From an uncultured Actinomycetes bacterium (lineage in GTDB: Bacteria; Actinomycetota; Actinomycetes; S36-B12), in assembly GCA_937876275.1 (NCBI GenBank), contig CALFIA010000151.1, positions 1 through 5,407 on the forward strand: 5,407 bases of DNA, written 5' to 3'. The notes under the pieces are model-generated. The model was not told where the DNA came from. It made no database searches and saw only the letters and a list, made by a program, of their open reading frames with translations. The stretch's first letter is position 1, and each line of letters opens with the position of its first letter. This document shows positions 1 through 5,407 of this stretch, one piece after another. The translations under genes were made by a program, and so were the position numbers.

Positions 1-5
1 TCTCG

Positions 6-833
6 GTGGTGCGCAATGCACCGCTCACCAAGTTCGACCGCCTGATGTTCCTGGGCGGTTGCGCCGCGGCCATCATCGGCTCGCTGATCGGCATCGTTGC
101 CTTCGCGTGGCCGCTCGTCGCCTCACCGGAATCGTCGGTCGTCGCGCACTCGGGCGATGCGCCATGGCTCTTCGCGATCATCGTGCCGCTTCTTCTGCTC
201 GTTCTTCTCGCTGAGCTTTCCGATGGCGGGATGGATGCGAAGTCGATCGCACTGCTTGGCGTGATGGCCGCGGTCATCGCTGCGCTGCGGCCACTGGGTG
301 GTGGAATCGCGGGACTCGAGCCAATCTGGATGGTTCTCATCCTCGGCGGTCGTGCGCTCGGGCCTGGCTTCGGCTTCTCGCTTGGCGCCGTCTCACTTTT
401 TGCCTCAGCACTGCTGACCGGTGGCGTAGGCCCGTGGCTGCCCTTCCAGATGCTCGGCGCTGCCTGGGTCGGGCTTGGCGCGGGTCTGCTGCCGCGTGCA
501 ACAGGCAAGCGCGAACTCGGCATGCTGGCTGCCTACGGCGCAGTCGTGAGCCTGCTCTACGGAATGCTGCTCAACCTCTGGTTCTGGCCGTACGTCTCGG
601 GCCTGCCTGATCAGATTGCCTTTGCGGCCGGAGCACCCCTCGGCGAGAACTTCCTGCACTGGTTCAGGTTCACCATGGTGACCAGCCTGGGATACGACAT
701 TCCACGTGCCATTCTCACCGTCGTGCTGATCCTGATTGCAGGTAAGCCCGTGCTCCTTGCCCTACGTCGTGTCTCACGCAAGGCGGCCTTTGAGCCTTCG
801 GTCACGTTCGTTCCGGAAACCACCAGCGCATGA
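6..833 (+). CDS. ECF transporter S component-like membrane protein, probable corrinoid uptake
   Basis: Probable substrate-binding membrane subunit (S component) of an energy-coupling factor importer, which would work with ATPase and T subunits not encoded in this window. The 275-residue product is very hydrophobic, with segments at about residues 14-37, 52-71, 78-95, 103-137 (one or two helices), 143-162, 170-192 and 222-247. The small-residue-rich stretch GGVGPWLPFQMLGAAWVG (139-156) resembles the conserved core of predicted actinobacterial S components. The usual S-component core has six helices, so the N-terminal helix and its loop (38-50) look like an extra element. A cobalamin or precursor substrate is inferred from the ATGA overlap with the cobU-cobT-cobS genes; the CbrT type is the closest named candidate, but I cannot confirm it. 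The start is uncertain: GTG codons lie at 6 and 9, and the frame stays open to the window edge, so the true start may be upstream. Confidence 0.72.
   Translation: MVRNAPLTKFDRLMFLGGCAAAIIGSLIGIVAFAWPLVASPESSVVAHSGDAPWLFAIIVPLLLLVLLAELSDGGMDAKSIALLGVMAAVIAALRPLGGGIAGLEPIWMVLILGGRALGPGFGFSLGAVSLFASALLTGGVGPWLPFQMLGAAWVGLGAGLLPRATGKRELGMLAAYGAVVSLLYGMLLNLWFWPYVSGLPDQIAFAAGAPLGENFLHWFRFTMVTSLGYDIPRAILTVVLILIAGKPVLLALRRVSRKAAFEPSVTFVPETTSA
830..833 (+). other. ATGA stop-start overlap
   Basis: The TGA of the transporter gene (831-833) shares bases with the ATG of the MBL-CobU gene (830-832). The only purine-rich stretch upstream is GGAA about 12 nt before the ATG, which is a poor ribosome binding site. 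Initiation probably depends on ribosomes finishing the upstream gene. This supports one operon. Confidence 0.85.
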
Positions 834-2218
834 AGATCCGACTACTCGGTACCGGCTCAGCCGATGGCTGGCCGAATCCGTTCTGCGAGTGCGACTCCTG
901 CGAATCCGAACGTCGTGATGGCCGTACGAGAATGCCGACATCAGCGCTCATCGATGACGTCATCATGATCGACAGCGGCCCGACGGCGCCGTATCGCGCA
1001 TCTCAAGGCGGCTTCTCACTTCGAAGGGTCGAGCACCTCGTGCTCACCCACGGGCACCCAGATCACCTAGCGCCGTCGATTCTCCTGTGGCGTGAATGGA
1101 TCTCGGAACTCGCAACGTTGCACGTATGGGGCCCCGCAATGGCTATCGATCTTTGCCTCGACTGGGTCGGCCCCCACTCCCCAGTGCAGTTTCATACGAT
1201 TACCGCGGGTGAATCCGCCACGCTCGTCACTGCCTCCGGAAGCTTCGAGCTACGAGCACTCGCGGCCAACCATGATCCACGCGGTAACGATGCGATCGCC
1301 GAAGAGGCGTTGCTCTACGACCTGCAGTCGCCGAGCGACGAACGCCTGCTCTACGCCACTGACACCGGCCCGTTCACGTCGAGCATCCTGGGCGCGATCG
1401 CCGATCGCAGGTACGACGTGGTTCTCATCGACGAGAGTTTCGGCGATAAGACCGACCACGGCACAGGTCATTTCGACCTCGCAACACTTCCGATCAGCCT
1501 GAAAGACGCTCGTCAGAACAATGCAATCACCGCCGCCACGCTGGTGGTGGCCGTTCATTTGAGCCATCACAATCCGCCATCACACGAGCTACGAGCACGA
1601 CTGCGTGGAATGGGAGTAGATCTCATGGATGACCTCAAAGTTCTCGACACTTCCTCCACTCCGAGCGCAGTACGACATCTGATCACCGGCGGCGCACGGT
1701 CCGGCAAGTCGTCTTATGCCGAAGAGCTCGCGAGTGGATTCGCCGACGTCACGTACATCGCCACAGGCGGCACTCGAGCCGATGATCTCGAATGGTGGCA
1801 ACGTGTGGCTGCCCATCAACAGCGACGCCCCTCGCATTGGACGACCATTGAGACCACCGATGTTTACGAAGCGCTTCGCGCAGCACAGGTCGGCTCAGCG
1901 GTACTGGTCGACTGCATCGGCCTCTGGCTCACAGACCAGCTGGATCAAGCCGAGGCCTGGGGCAATGAGACGGATAGCGTCATGCGTGAGCGCGTGATGG
2001 CACACATCGATTCCCTTGTCGAGGCGGTCCGCGAGTGCCCGGCCTCGGTATTCCTTGTCACCAACGAAGTGGGCATGGATCTCGTTCCCGCAGATGCCGG
2101 TGGTCGTCTCTTCCGAGACCTCCTCGGCATCACGAATGCACGTCTCGCGTCAGTCTGCGATCCCGTCACACTCGTCATCGCGGGCCGTGCCCTCGATCTT
2201 CCTAGGAGCACCGCGTGA
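830..2218 (+). CDS. cobU: Fused PhnP-like MBL hydrolase / adenosylcobinamide kinase-guanylyltransferase (CobU)
   Basis: The C-terminal domain (about residues 282-462) is CobU, which phosphorylates adenosylcobinamide and transfers GMP to give adenosylcobinamide-GDP. Visible are the P-loop GGARSGKS (287-294), the RVAAH...RRPSHW segment (325-337) with H329 at the position of the guanylylated histidine, E341, DCIGLWL (361-367) and NEVGMDLVP (412-420). Its length of about 181 residues equals a stand-alone CobU. The N-terminal domain (1-275) is an MBL-fold hydrolase with LLGTGS (5-10), THGHPDHL (73-80; ligands H74, H76, D78, H79), H148, YATDTG (175-180, D178), H214 and H243. C19, C21, C24 and H246 match the structural zinc site I recall for E. 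coli PhnP, so this domain looks phosphodiesterase-like. Its substrate is unknown. The fusion appears genuine: one uninterrupted frame with a short linker around 272-281. Such fusions occur in other actinobacteria. The gene overlaps both neighbours. Confidence 0.93.
   Translation: MKIRLLGTGSADGWPNPFCECDSCESERRDGRTRMPTSALIDDVIMIDSGPTAPYRASQGGFSLRRVEHLVLTHGHPDHLAPSILLWREWISELATLHVWGPAMAIDLCLDWVGPHSPVQFHTITAGESATLVTASGSFELRALAANHDPRGNDAIAEEALLYDLQSPSDERLLYATDTGPFTSSILGAIADRRYDVVLIDESFGDKTDHGTGHFDLATLPISLKDARQNNAITAATLVVAVHLSHHNPPSHELRARLRGMGVDLMDDLKVLDTSSTPSAVRHLITGGARSGKSSYAEELASGFADVTYIATGGTRADDLEWWQRVAAHQQRRPSHWTTIETTDVYEALRAAQVGSAVLVDCIGLWLTDQLDQAEAWGNETDSVMRERVMAHIDSLVEAVRECPASVFLVTNEVGMDLVPADAGGRLFRDLLGITNARLASVCDPVTLVIAGRALDLPRSTA
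2204..2208 (+). promoter_or_regulatory. Shine-Dalgarno site for cobT
   Basis: AGGAG lies 6 nt before the GTG at 2215, inside the last codons of cobU. It is the clearest ribosome binding site in the window and fixes the cobT start at this GTG. Confidence 0.75.
2215..2218 (+). other. GTGA stop-start overlap
   Basis: The GTG start of cobT (2215-2217) overlaps the TGA stop of cobU (2216-2218). This indicates translational coupling within the operon. Confidence 0.85.
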
Positions 2219-3291
2219 TCGATCTCTTTGCCCTCAACGAGTCCATTCCGCTACCGAGCGCCGAGGCAGCCGAGCAGGCGCGCATCCGCCAAGGCATGCT
2301 CACCAAGCCGACCGGAGCACTCGGACGTCTCGAAGACCTTTCGATCTGGGTCAGCGCAGCGCAGGGGGCTTGTCCACCACATGCCTTCACACGCCCACGA
2401 GTGGTGATCTTCGCCGGCGATCACGGGATCGCCCGAACAGCACAGACCTCGGCCTACCCGCCTGAGGTGACTGCGCAGATGGTTCTCAACTTCGTCAGCG
2501 GTGGCGCGGCGGTCAATGTGCTCGCCCGGCAAGCCGGTGCGAGTGTGCGCATCATTGATGTCAGCGTCGATGCCGATCCTGCCTACGCGCATTCGATTGA
2601 TCCCGACGTCATCACCCATCGCATTCGCCGAGGCTCAGGTTCCATTGATCGCGAAGATGCCATGTCTTCAGCCGAGACCGAAGCCGCCTTCGAGCTCGGT
2701 CGTCGGATTGCCGATGAGGAAATCGACGCCGGTGCAGACCTGCTGATTCCCGGCGACATGGGCATCGGCAACACCACCCCTGCCGCGGCAATCATCGGCC
2801 TCCTTGCAAATGCCGACGCCGCCACCGTGACCGGCAAGGGCACTGGTATCGATGACGCCACCTGGATGCGCAAGTGCGCTGCAGTGCGCGATGCCATGCG
2901 CCGTGGCAAGCCGGTTGTCGACGATCCGATGGCGCTTCTCACCACGATCGGCTCCCCCGACTTCGCTGCTGCCACCGGCTACCTTCTGCAGTCGTCAGTG
3001 CGAGGCGTGCCCGTGATTCTCGATGGCACGATCAGCTCTGCCTGCGCACTTGTTGCTGACCGCATCAGCGAACGCGCAAAACTGTGGTGGCTCGCCGGTC
3101 ATCGCTCCACCGAGCCCGCTCAGACCATCGCCCTGCAGCGTCTTGGTCTCGAGCCGATTGTCGATTACGGCATGCGACTCGGCGAGGGCACGGGCGCACT
3201 TCTCGCACTCCTCATCGTGCAATCAGCAACGGCCACCCTGCGCGAGATGGCGACCTTCGGCGAAGCCGGCGTGAGTGACCGCGATGCCTGA
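2215..3291 (+). CDS. cobT: Nicotinate-nucleotide--dimethylbenzimidazole phosphoribosyltransferase (CobT)
   Basis: CobT transfers phosphoribose from nicotinate mononucleotide to the lower-ligand base, usually 5,6-dimethylbenzimidazole, giving alpha-ribazole 5'-phosphate for the B12 nucleotide loop. It is cytoplasmic. Family signatures run the length of the 358-residue protein: KPTGALGRLE (31-40), FAGDHGIA (66-73), YPPEVTAQMV (81-90), GGAAVNVLA (96-104), GDMGIGNTTPAAA (180-192), TGKGTGIDD (206-214), VPVILDGTISSA (265-276), AGHRSTEPA (294-302), MRLGEGTGA (320-328) and the C-terminal MATFGEAGVS (345-354). E324 in LGEGTGA corresponds to the catalytic glutamate (E317) of Salmonella CobT. D181 stands where the Salmonella enzyme has glutamate in GEMGIGNTT, and I recall Asp in mycobacterial CobT as well. 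The length is normal and no domain is missing. The GTG start is backed by AGGAG 6 nt upstream. The gene overlaps cobU and cobS, which act just before and just after it. Confidence 0.96.
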   Translation: MIDLFALNESIPLPSAEAAEQARIRQGMLTKPTGALGRLEDLSIWVSAAQGACPPHAFTRPRVVIFAGDHGIARTAQTSAYPPEVTAQMVLNFVSGGAAVNVLARQAGASVRIIDVSVDADPAYAHSIDPDVITHRIRRGSGSIDREDAMSSAETEAAFELGRRIADEEIDAGADLLIPGDMGIGNTTPAAAIIGLLANADAATVTGKGTGIDDATWMRKCAAVRDAMRRGKPVVDDPMALLTTIGSPDFAAATGYLLQSSVRGVPVILDGTISSACALVADRISERAKLWWLAGHRSTEPAQTIALQRLGLEPIVDYGMRLGEGTGALLALLIVQSATATLREMATFGEAGVSDRDA

Positions 3292-4027
3292 CGCACTGCG
3301 ACTGGCGATCGGCACCCTGACAAGACTGCCCGTACCGGCGCCGCGCACTGTCGATCGCCGCATGGCGGGTGTCGCCATGAGCCTGGCACCGTTGGTCTCA
3401 CTTGCACTTGCCCTGATCTGCGGGCTGCCACTTCTCATCGCACACGAGCGACCTCTCACCGCACTCATCGTGAGCATTGCCGCGTTCGCGTTACTTGCCT
3501 GGGCCACGCGAGCACTTCATCTGGACGGTCTTGCCGATACGGCTGATGCACTCGGCAGCGGCAAGCCGGCGCAAGCAGCGCTGGAGATCGCTCGTAAGTC
3601 CGACATCGGCCCCTTCGGCGTACTCGCCCTGATCTTCGTCCTGTTGATCGACATCGCTTCCGTTGCTTCGTTCCAACAGCCCCGCGATTCCTATCTCACC
3701 TTTGTCGTGGCCATCGTGACGAGTCGAGTCGCACTGACGTGGGCCTGCACTCGTGTGTGGCCCGCGGCTCGCCCCGATGGGCTCGGTGCGATGGTCGCCG
3801 CTTCAGTTCCGACATTCATTGCCGCACTCTGGACGATCGTCGCCATCGCTCTTGCCTGGTGGCTTCGTTCAACAACCGGCGCTATCGGTGCCGCGCTCGG
3901 ACTTCTCGCAGGAGTCACTGTTCTGGCGATCACGCGACGTCGTCTCGGCGGTATCACCGGTGATGTTCTCGGCGCCACCATCGAGGTGTCAGCTGCCGCC
4001 TGCCTCGTCGCGCTCGCCCTGCTCTAG
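3275..4027 (+). CDS. cobS: Adenosylcobinamide-GDP ribazoletransferase (cobalamin synthase, CobS)
   Basis: CobS is the membrane enzyme that joins adenosylcobinamide-GDP (from CobU) with alpha-ribazole or its phosphate (from CobT), completing the nucleotide loop. Numbering from the GTG at 3275 (250 residues), conserved motifs are LTRLPVP (15-21), ALHLDGLADTADALGSG (80-96) with metal-binding-type aspartates D84, D88 and D91, KSDIGPFG (108-115), R151, and RLGGITGDVLGATIE (223-237) with D230 and E237. Hydrophobic segments lie near 36-55, 60-78, 114-132, 138-155, 178-195, 203-220 and 232-250. The start is ambiguous. GTG 3275 overlaps cobT by 17 nt; ATG 3284 overlaps by 8 nt and gives MPDALRLAIGTLTR, closer to the usual CobS N-terminus. 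I prefer 3284, though neither has a strong ribosome binding site. The last codons meet gcvT tail to tail. Confidence 0.95.
   Translation: MTAMPDALRLAIGTLTRLPVPAPRTVDRRMAGVAMSLAPLVSLALALICGLPLLIAHERPLTALIVSIAAFALLAWATRALHLDGLADTADALGSGKPAQAALEIARKSDIGPFGVLALIFVLLIDIASVASFQQPRDSYLTFVVAIVTSRVALTWACTRVWPAARPDGLGAMVAASVPTFIAALWTIVAIALAWWLRSTTGAIGAALGLLAGVTVLAITRRRLGGITGDVLGATIEVSAAACLVALALL
4024..4027. other. Interlocked convergent stop codons (CTAG)
   Basis: The palindrome CTAG holds the TAG stop of cobS on the plus strand (4025-4027) and the TAG stop of gcvT on the minus strand (4026-4024). The two genes therefore overlap tail to tail with no intergenic DNA. Any transcription terminator for either operon must lie inside the opposing coding sequence. 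Confidence 0.95.
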
Positions 4028-5124
4028 CGGGTCGAAGGCTGCACGAACGGCGGCTTGGCCACCGTGAACGACGACGCACGACCTCGCACATCGACGACGA
4101 CCGTGTCGCCGATCTCGACTGAGGAGTCGATCAGGGCAAGACCCACGCCCTGCTTGAGAGTCGGCGAGAACGTGCCACTCACCACTTCGCCGATCACGGC
4201 ACCGTCGAGTGAATCCGCATGAACATTCATGTGTGCGCGCGGGATGCCGCGGTCGTTCGCGATAATTCCGCGCAAACGTCGCTTCGGCCCGGCCGCCTTC
4301 TCTGCGAGAAGCGCATCACGACCGGCGAACGCGGGCTTGTCCCAGCCGATGGCCCAGCCGAGTCCTGCAGTGACCGGTGAGATGGTCGGGCTGATGTCCT
4401 GGCCGTGCAACGGGTAGCCCATCTCGGTGCGCAGGGTGTCGCGCGCTCCGAGGCCGGCCGGGAGTCCACCGACGGCTACCGCCGCCTCAACGGCTGCATT
4501 CCAGAGTTCGACAAGGACCTCGTTCGGCGCGACCAGCTCGAAGCCATGCTCGCCGGTGTAGCCGGTGCGGCAGACCACGACCGGCGCATCATTCCAGCGG
4601 GCCATTTCCATGGACATGTAGTCATGCGCGTAGGAGAACCCAAGGGCATGCATGACCTCATCGCTCTTCGGCCCCTGCACGGCGATGATGCCGTGGGTCA
4701 GATGCTGATCCTCGATGGTGATGCCCTCAGGTGCCGCAGCACGCAGCGCAGCGATTACGGTGGCGGCATTTGAGGCATTGGGGATGATGAAGACCGCATC
4801 ATCGGCCCACTTGTAGACGATGAGATCGTCGATCACTCCACCCGACTCATTGCACAGCATCGAGTACTGGGCCTTGCCCACAGGGATTCGGTCGAGATCG
4901 TTCGCCAGGATGGAGTTCAGGAACTCCACCGCGCCCGGGCCGTACACGGGCACCTTGCCCATATGCGAGACATCGAAGACGCCGACAGCAGTGCGCACGG
5001 CAGTGTGCTCGGCGACTACACCGGAGTACTCGATGGGCATGTCCCAGCCGCCGAAGTCAGCCGTCTTGGCACCGAGGGCCACATGGGAGTCGAAGAGGGG
5101 CGTCTTGCGAAGGTCGCTGCTCAT
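4024..5124 (-). CDS. gcvT: Glycine cleavage system T protein (aminomethyltransferase)
   Basis: GcvT releases ammonia from the aminomethyl group held on lipoylated GcvH and passes the one-carbon unit to tetrahydrofolate, giving 5,10-methylene-THF. The 366-residue length is typical. Motifs are TPLFDSHVALGAK (8-20), FGGWDMPIEY (24-33), GVFDVSHMGK (48-57), QYSML (86-90), GGVIDDLIVY (95-104) with the catalytic-type aspartate D99, VQGPKS (149-154), RTGYTGEHGFEL (186-197), GLGARDTLRTE (224-234), LHGQDISPTISP (239-250) and SGTFSPTLKQGVGLA (316-330). M55, Y104, E196 and R228 fall at positions expected to contact folate. Keeping the aspartate and these motifs argues for a true GcvT rather than a YgfZ-like relative. 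The ATG start overlaps the stop of the small upstream gene. gcvH and gcvP are not in the window. Through methylene-THF the enzyme feeds the folate cycle used by B12-dependent methionine synthase, an indirect link to the opposing genes. Confidence 0.97.
   Translation of the reverse strand: MSSDLRKTPLFDSHVALGAKTADFGGWDMPIEYSGVVAEHTAVRTAVGVFDVSHMGKVPVYGPGAVEFLNSILANDLDRIPVGKAQYSMLCNESGGVIDDLIVYKWADDAVFIIPNASNAATVIAALRAAAPEGITIEDQHLTHGIIAVQGPKSDEVMHALGFSYAHDYMSMEMARWNDAPVVVCRTGYTGEHGFELVAPNEVLVELWNAAVEAAVAVGGLPAGLGARDTLRTEMGYPLHGQDISPTISPVTAGLGWAIGWDKPAFAGRDALLAEKAAGPKRRLRGIIANDRGIPRAHMNVHADSLDGAVIGEVVSGTFSPTLKQGVGLALIDSSVEIGDTVVVDVRGRASSFTVAKPPFVQPSTR
5121..5124 (-). other. ATGA stop-start overlap before gcvT
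   Basis: On the minus strand the TGA ending the small membrane-protein gene (5123-5121) shares bases with the gcvT ATG (5124-5122). Purine-rich runs just upstream (GGAC close to the ATG, GAGGA about 14 nt away) are badly matched or badly spaced. gcvT translation is therefore probably coupled to the upstream gene. Confidence 0.85.
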
Positions 5125-5396
5125 GGTCCGACGCTACCGTCCTCAGCGTTCTCTTCCGCGAGCACCTCACCGGCCTGACGCCCCCTGAGAACTCCCACGA
5201 TGATCGACAGCACAAGCACTGCCAGCGCCACGATCGGAATCAGCATCGACACACCCGTCGGGAGCGGGAAGGTGGTCATCGCCAGAACTCCGATGACGAC
5301 GAGAACTCCCGCTCCGGTGAGCAGCGACCAACCTCGATGATGCGTTCGCCAGAGCACTGCCGTGGCTCCTGCGCATACGGATCCATAGGCGAGCAT
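5121..5396 (-). CDS. Small hypothetical membrane protein, probably 5'-truncated by the window edge
   Basis: I do not recognise this protein. From the ATG at 5396 it has 91 residues with three hydrophobic segments: about 1-16 (short, apparently cut), 24-43 and 50-69. A short, acidic, probably cytoplasmic tail follows (GRQAGEVLAEENAEDGSVGP, 72-91). The frame stays open to the window edge and the extra codons encode Ser-Leu-Phe, which would complete the first helix. The real start is therefore probably outside the window and 5396 is only the first ATG seen. It looks like a real gene because it overlaps gcvT by ATGA and has transmembrane-type composition. The function is unknown; co-transcription with gcvT is inferred from the overlap and does not by itself imply a role in glycine cleavage. 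Confidence 0.6.
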   Translation of the reverse strand: MLAYGSVCAGATAVLWRTHHRGWSLLTGAGVLVVIGVLAMTTFPLPTGVSMLIPIVALAVLVLSIIVGVLRGRQAGEVLAEENAEDGSVGP

Positions 5397-5407
5397 GAAG
5401 AGCGAAC

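Noticed and set aside
290..296. GCCACTG, matching the core of the cobalamin-riboswitch B12 box
   Set aside because: It lies inside the transporter coding sequence (Arg-Pro-Leu), with no surrounding conserved riboswitch elements. A real riboswitch for this operon would be upstream of the window.
1246..1598. 14-nt direct repeat CGAGCTACGAGCAC at 1246-1259 and 1585-1598
   Set aside because: Both copies are in the same phase and encode Glu-Leu-Arg-Ala in the MBL domain. The flanks differ, so shared codon choice is the simplest explanation.
2016..2465. 149-codon plus-strand open frame spanning the cobU-cobT junction
   Set aside because: It is an alternative frame of two strongly supported genes; its product is rich in Arg, Ser and Pro with no recognisable motif, as expected for a shadow in GC-rich DNA.
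2583..2975. 130-codon antisense open frame within cobT, and similar antisense frames at 1250-1570, 2251-2619 and 3223-3507
   Set aside because: They lie wholly or mainly opposite conserved enzyme domains, lack family motifs, and have the composition of antisense shadows of GC-rich genes.
4048..4064. Imperfect hairpin (CGG-C-GGC, TTG loop, GCC-A-CCG) just past the cobS stop
   Set aside because: The stem is short and contains a mismatch, no T-rich tract follows, and the bases encode the C-terminus of gcvT. Not enough to call a terminator.
4405..4773. 122-codon plus-strand open frame opposite gcvT, and another at 4820-5188
   Set aside because: Both sit opposite the conserved GcvT sequence and have no recognisable domain or credible ribosome binding site.
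1..5407. Search for tRNA, rRNA, insertion sequences, inverted repeats, CRISPR-like spacing and phage genes
   Set aside because: None seen by eye. The window is covered almost end to end by five genes of similar composition, with no sign of recent insertion.

Overview
The window looks like chromosomal DNA from a GC-rich actinobacterium. The evidence is strong G/C preference at third codon positions, GTG starts, 4-nt gene overlaps, a CobU carrying an N-terminal metallo-beta-lactamase (MBL) domain (an arrangement I recall from Streptomyces-type genomes), and cobT-cobS lying near gcvT, as I recall from mycobacteria. The genus cannot be read from the sequence. Coding density is essentially complete: five protein genes, no intergenic stretch longer than a few bases, and no RNA genes, mobile elements, CRISPR arrays or long repeats that I can see.

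Left part (1-4027, plus strand) is a tightly packed cobalamin (vitamin B12) module. A membrane protein resembling an ECF-transporter S component is followed by a fused MBL-hydrolase/CobU protein, then CobT, then CobS. Every junction overlaps (ATGA, GTGA, then 8 or 17 nt), so the four genes are probably co-transcribed and translationally coupled. CobU activates adenosylcobinamide to GDP-cobinamide, CobT makes alpha-ribazole phosphate from the lower-ligand base, and CobS joins the two. This is nucleotide-loop assembly, the last stage of B12 synthesis or of corrinoid salvage. The S component would supply a corrinoid or precursor from outside. No corrin-ring genes are in view, so salvage is as likely as de novo synthesis.

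Right part (4024-5407, minus strand) holds gcvT, the aminomethyltransferase of the glycine cleavage system. It is preceded by, and overlaps through ATGA, a small predicted membrane protein of unknown function whose 5' end probably lies beyond the window edge. gcvT and cobS converge so tightly that their two TAG stop codons interlock in one CTAG palindrome.

Nothing here is a clearly new system. The most interesting points are the PhnP-like MBL domain fused to CobU, which appears to keep both its catalytic and structural metal sites, its possible link to the phosphatase step missing from this operon, a possible internal start giving a free CobU, and the zero-spacer convergent gene end.
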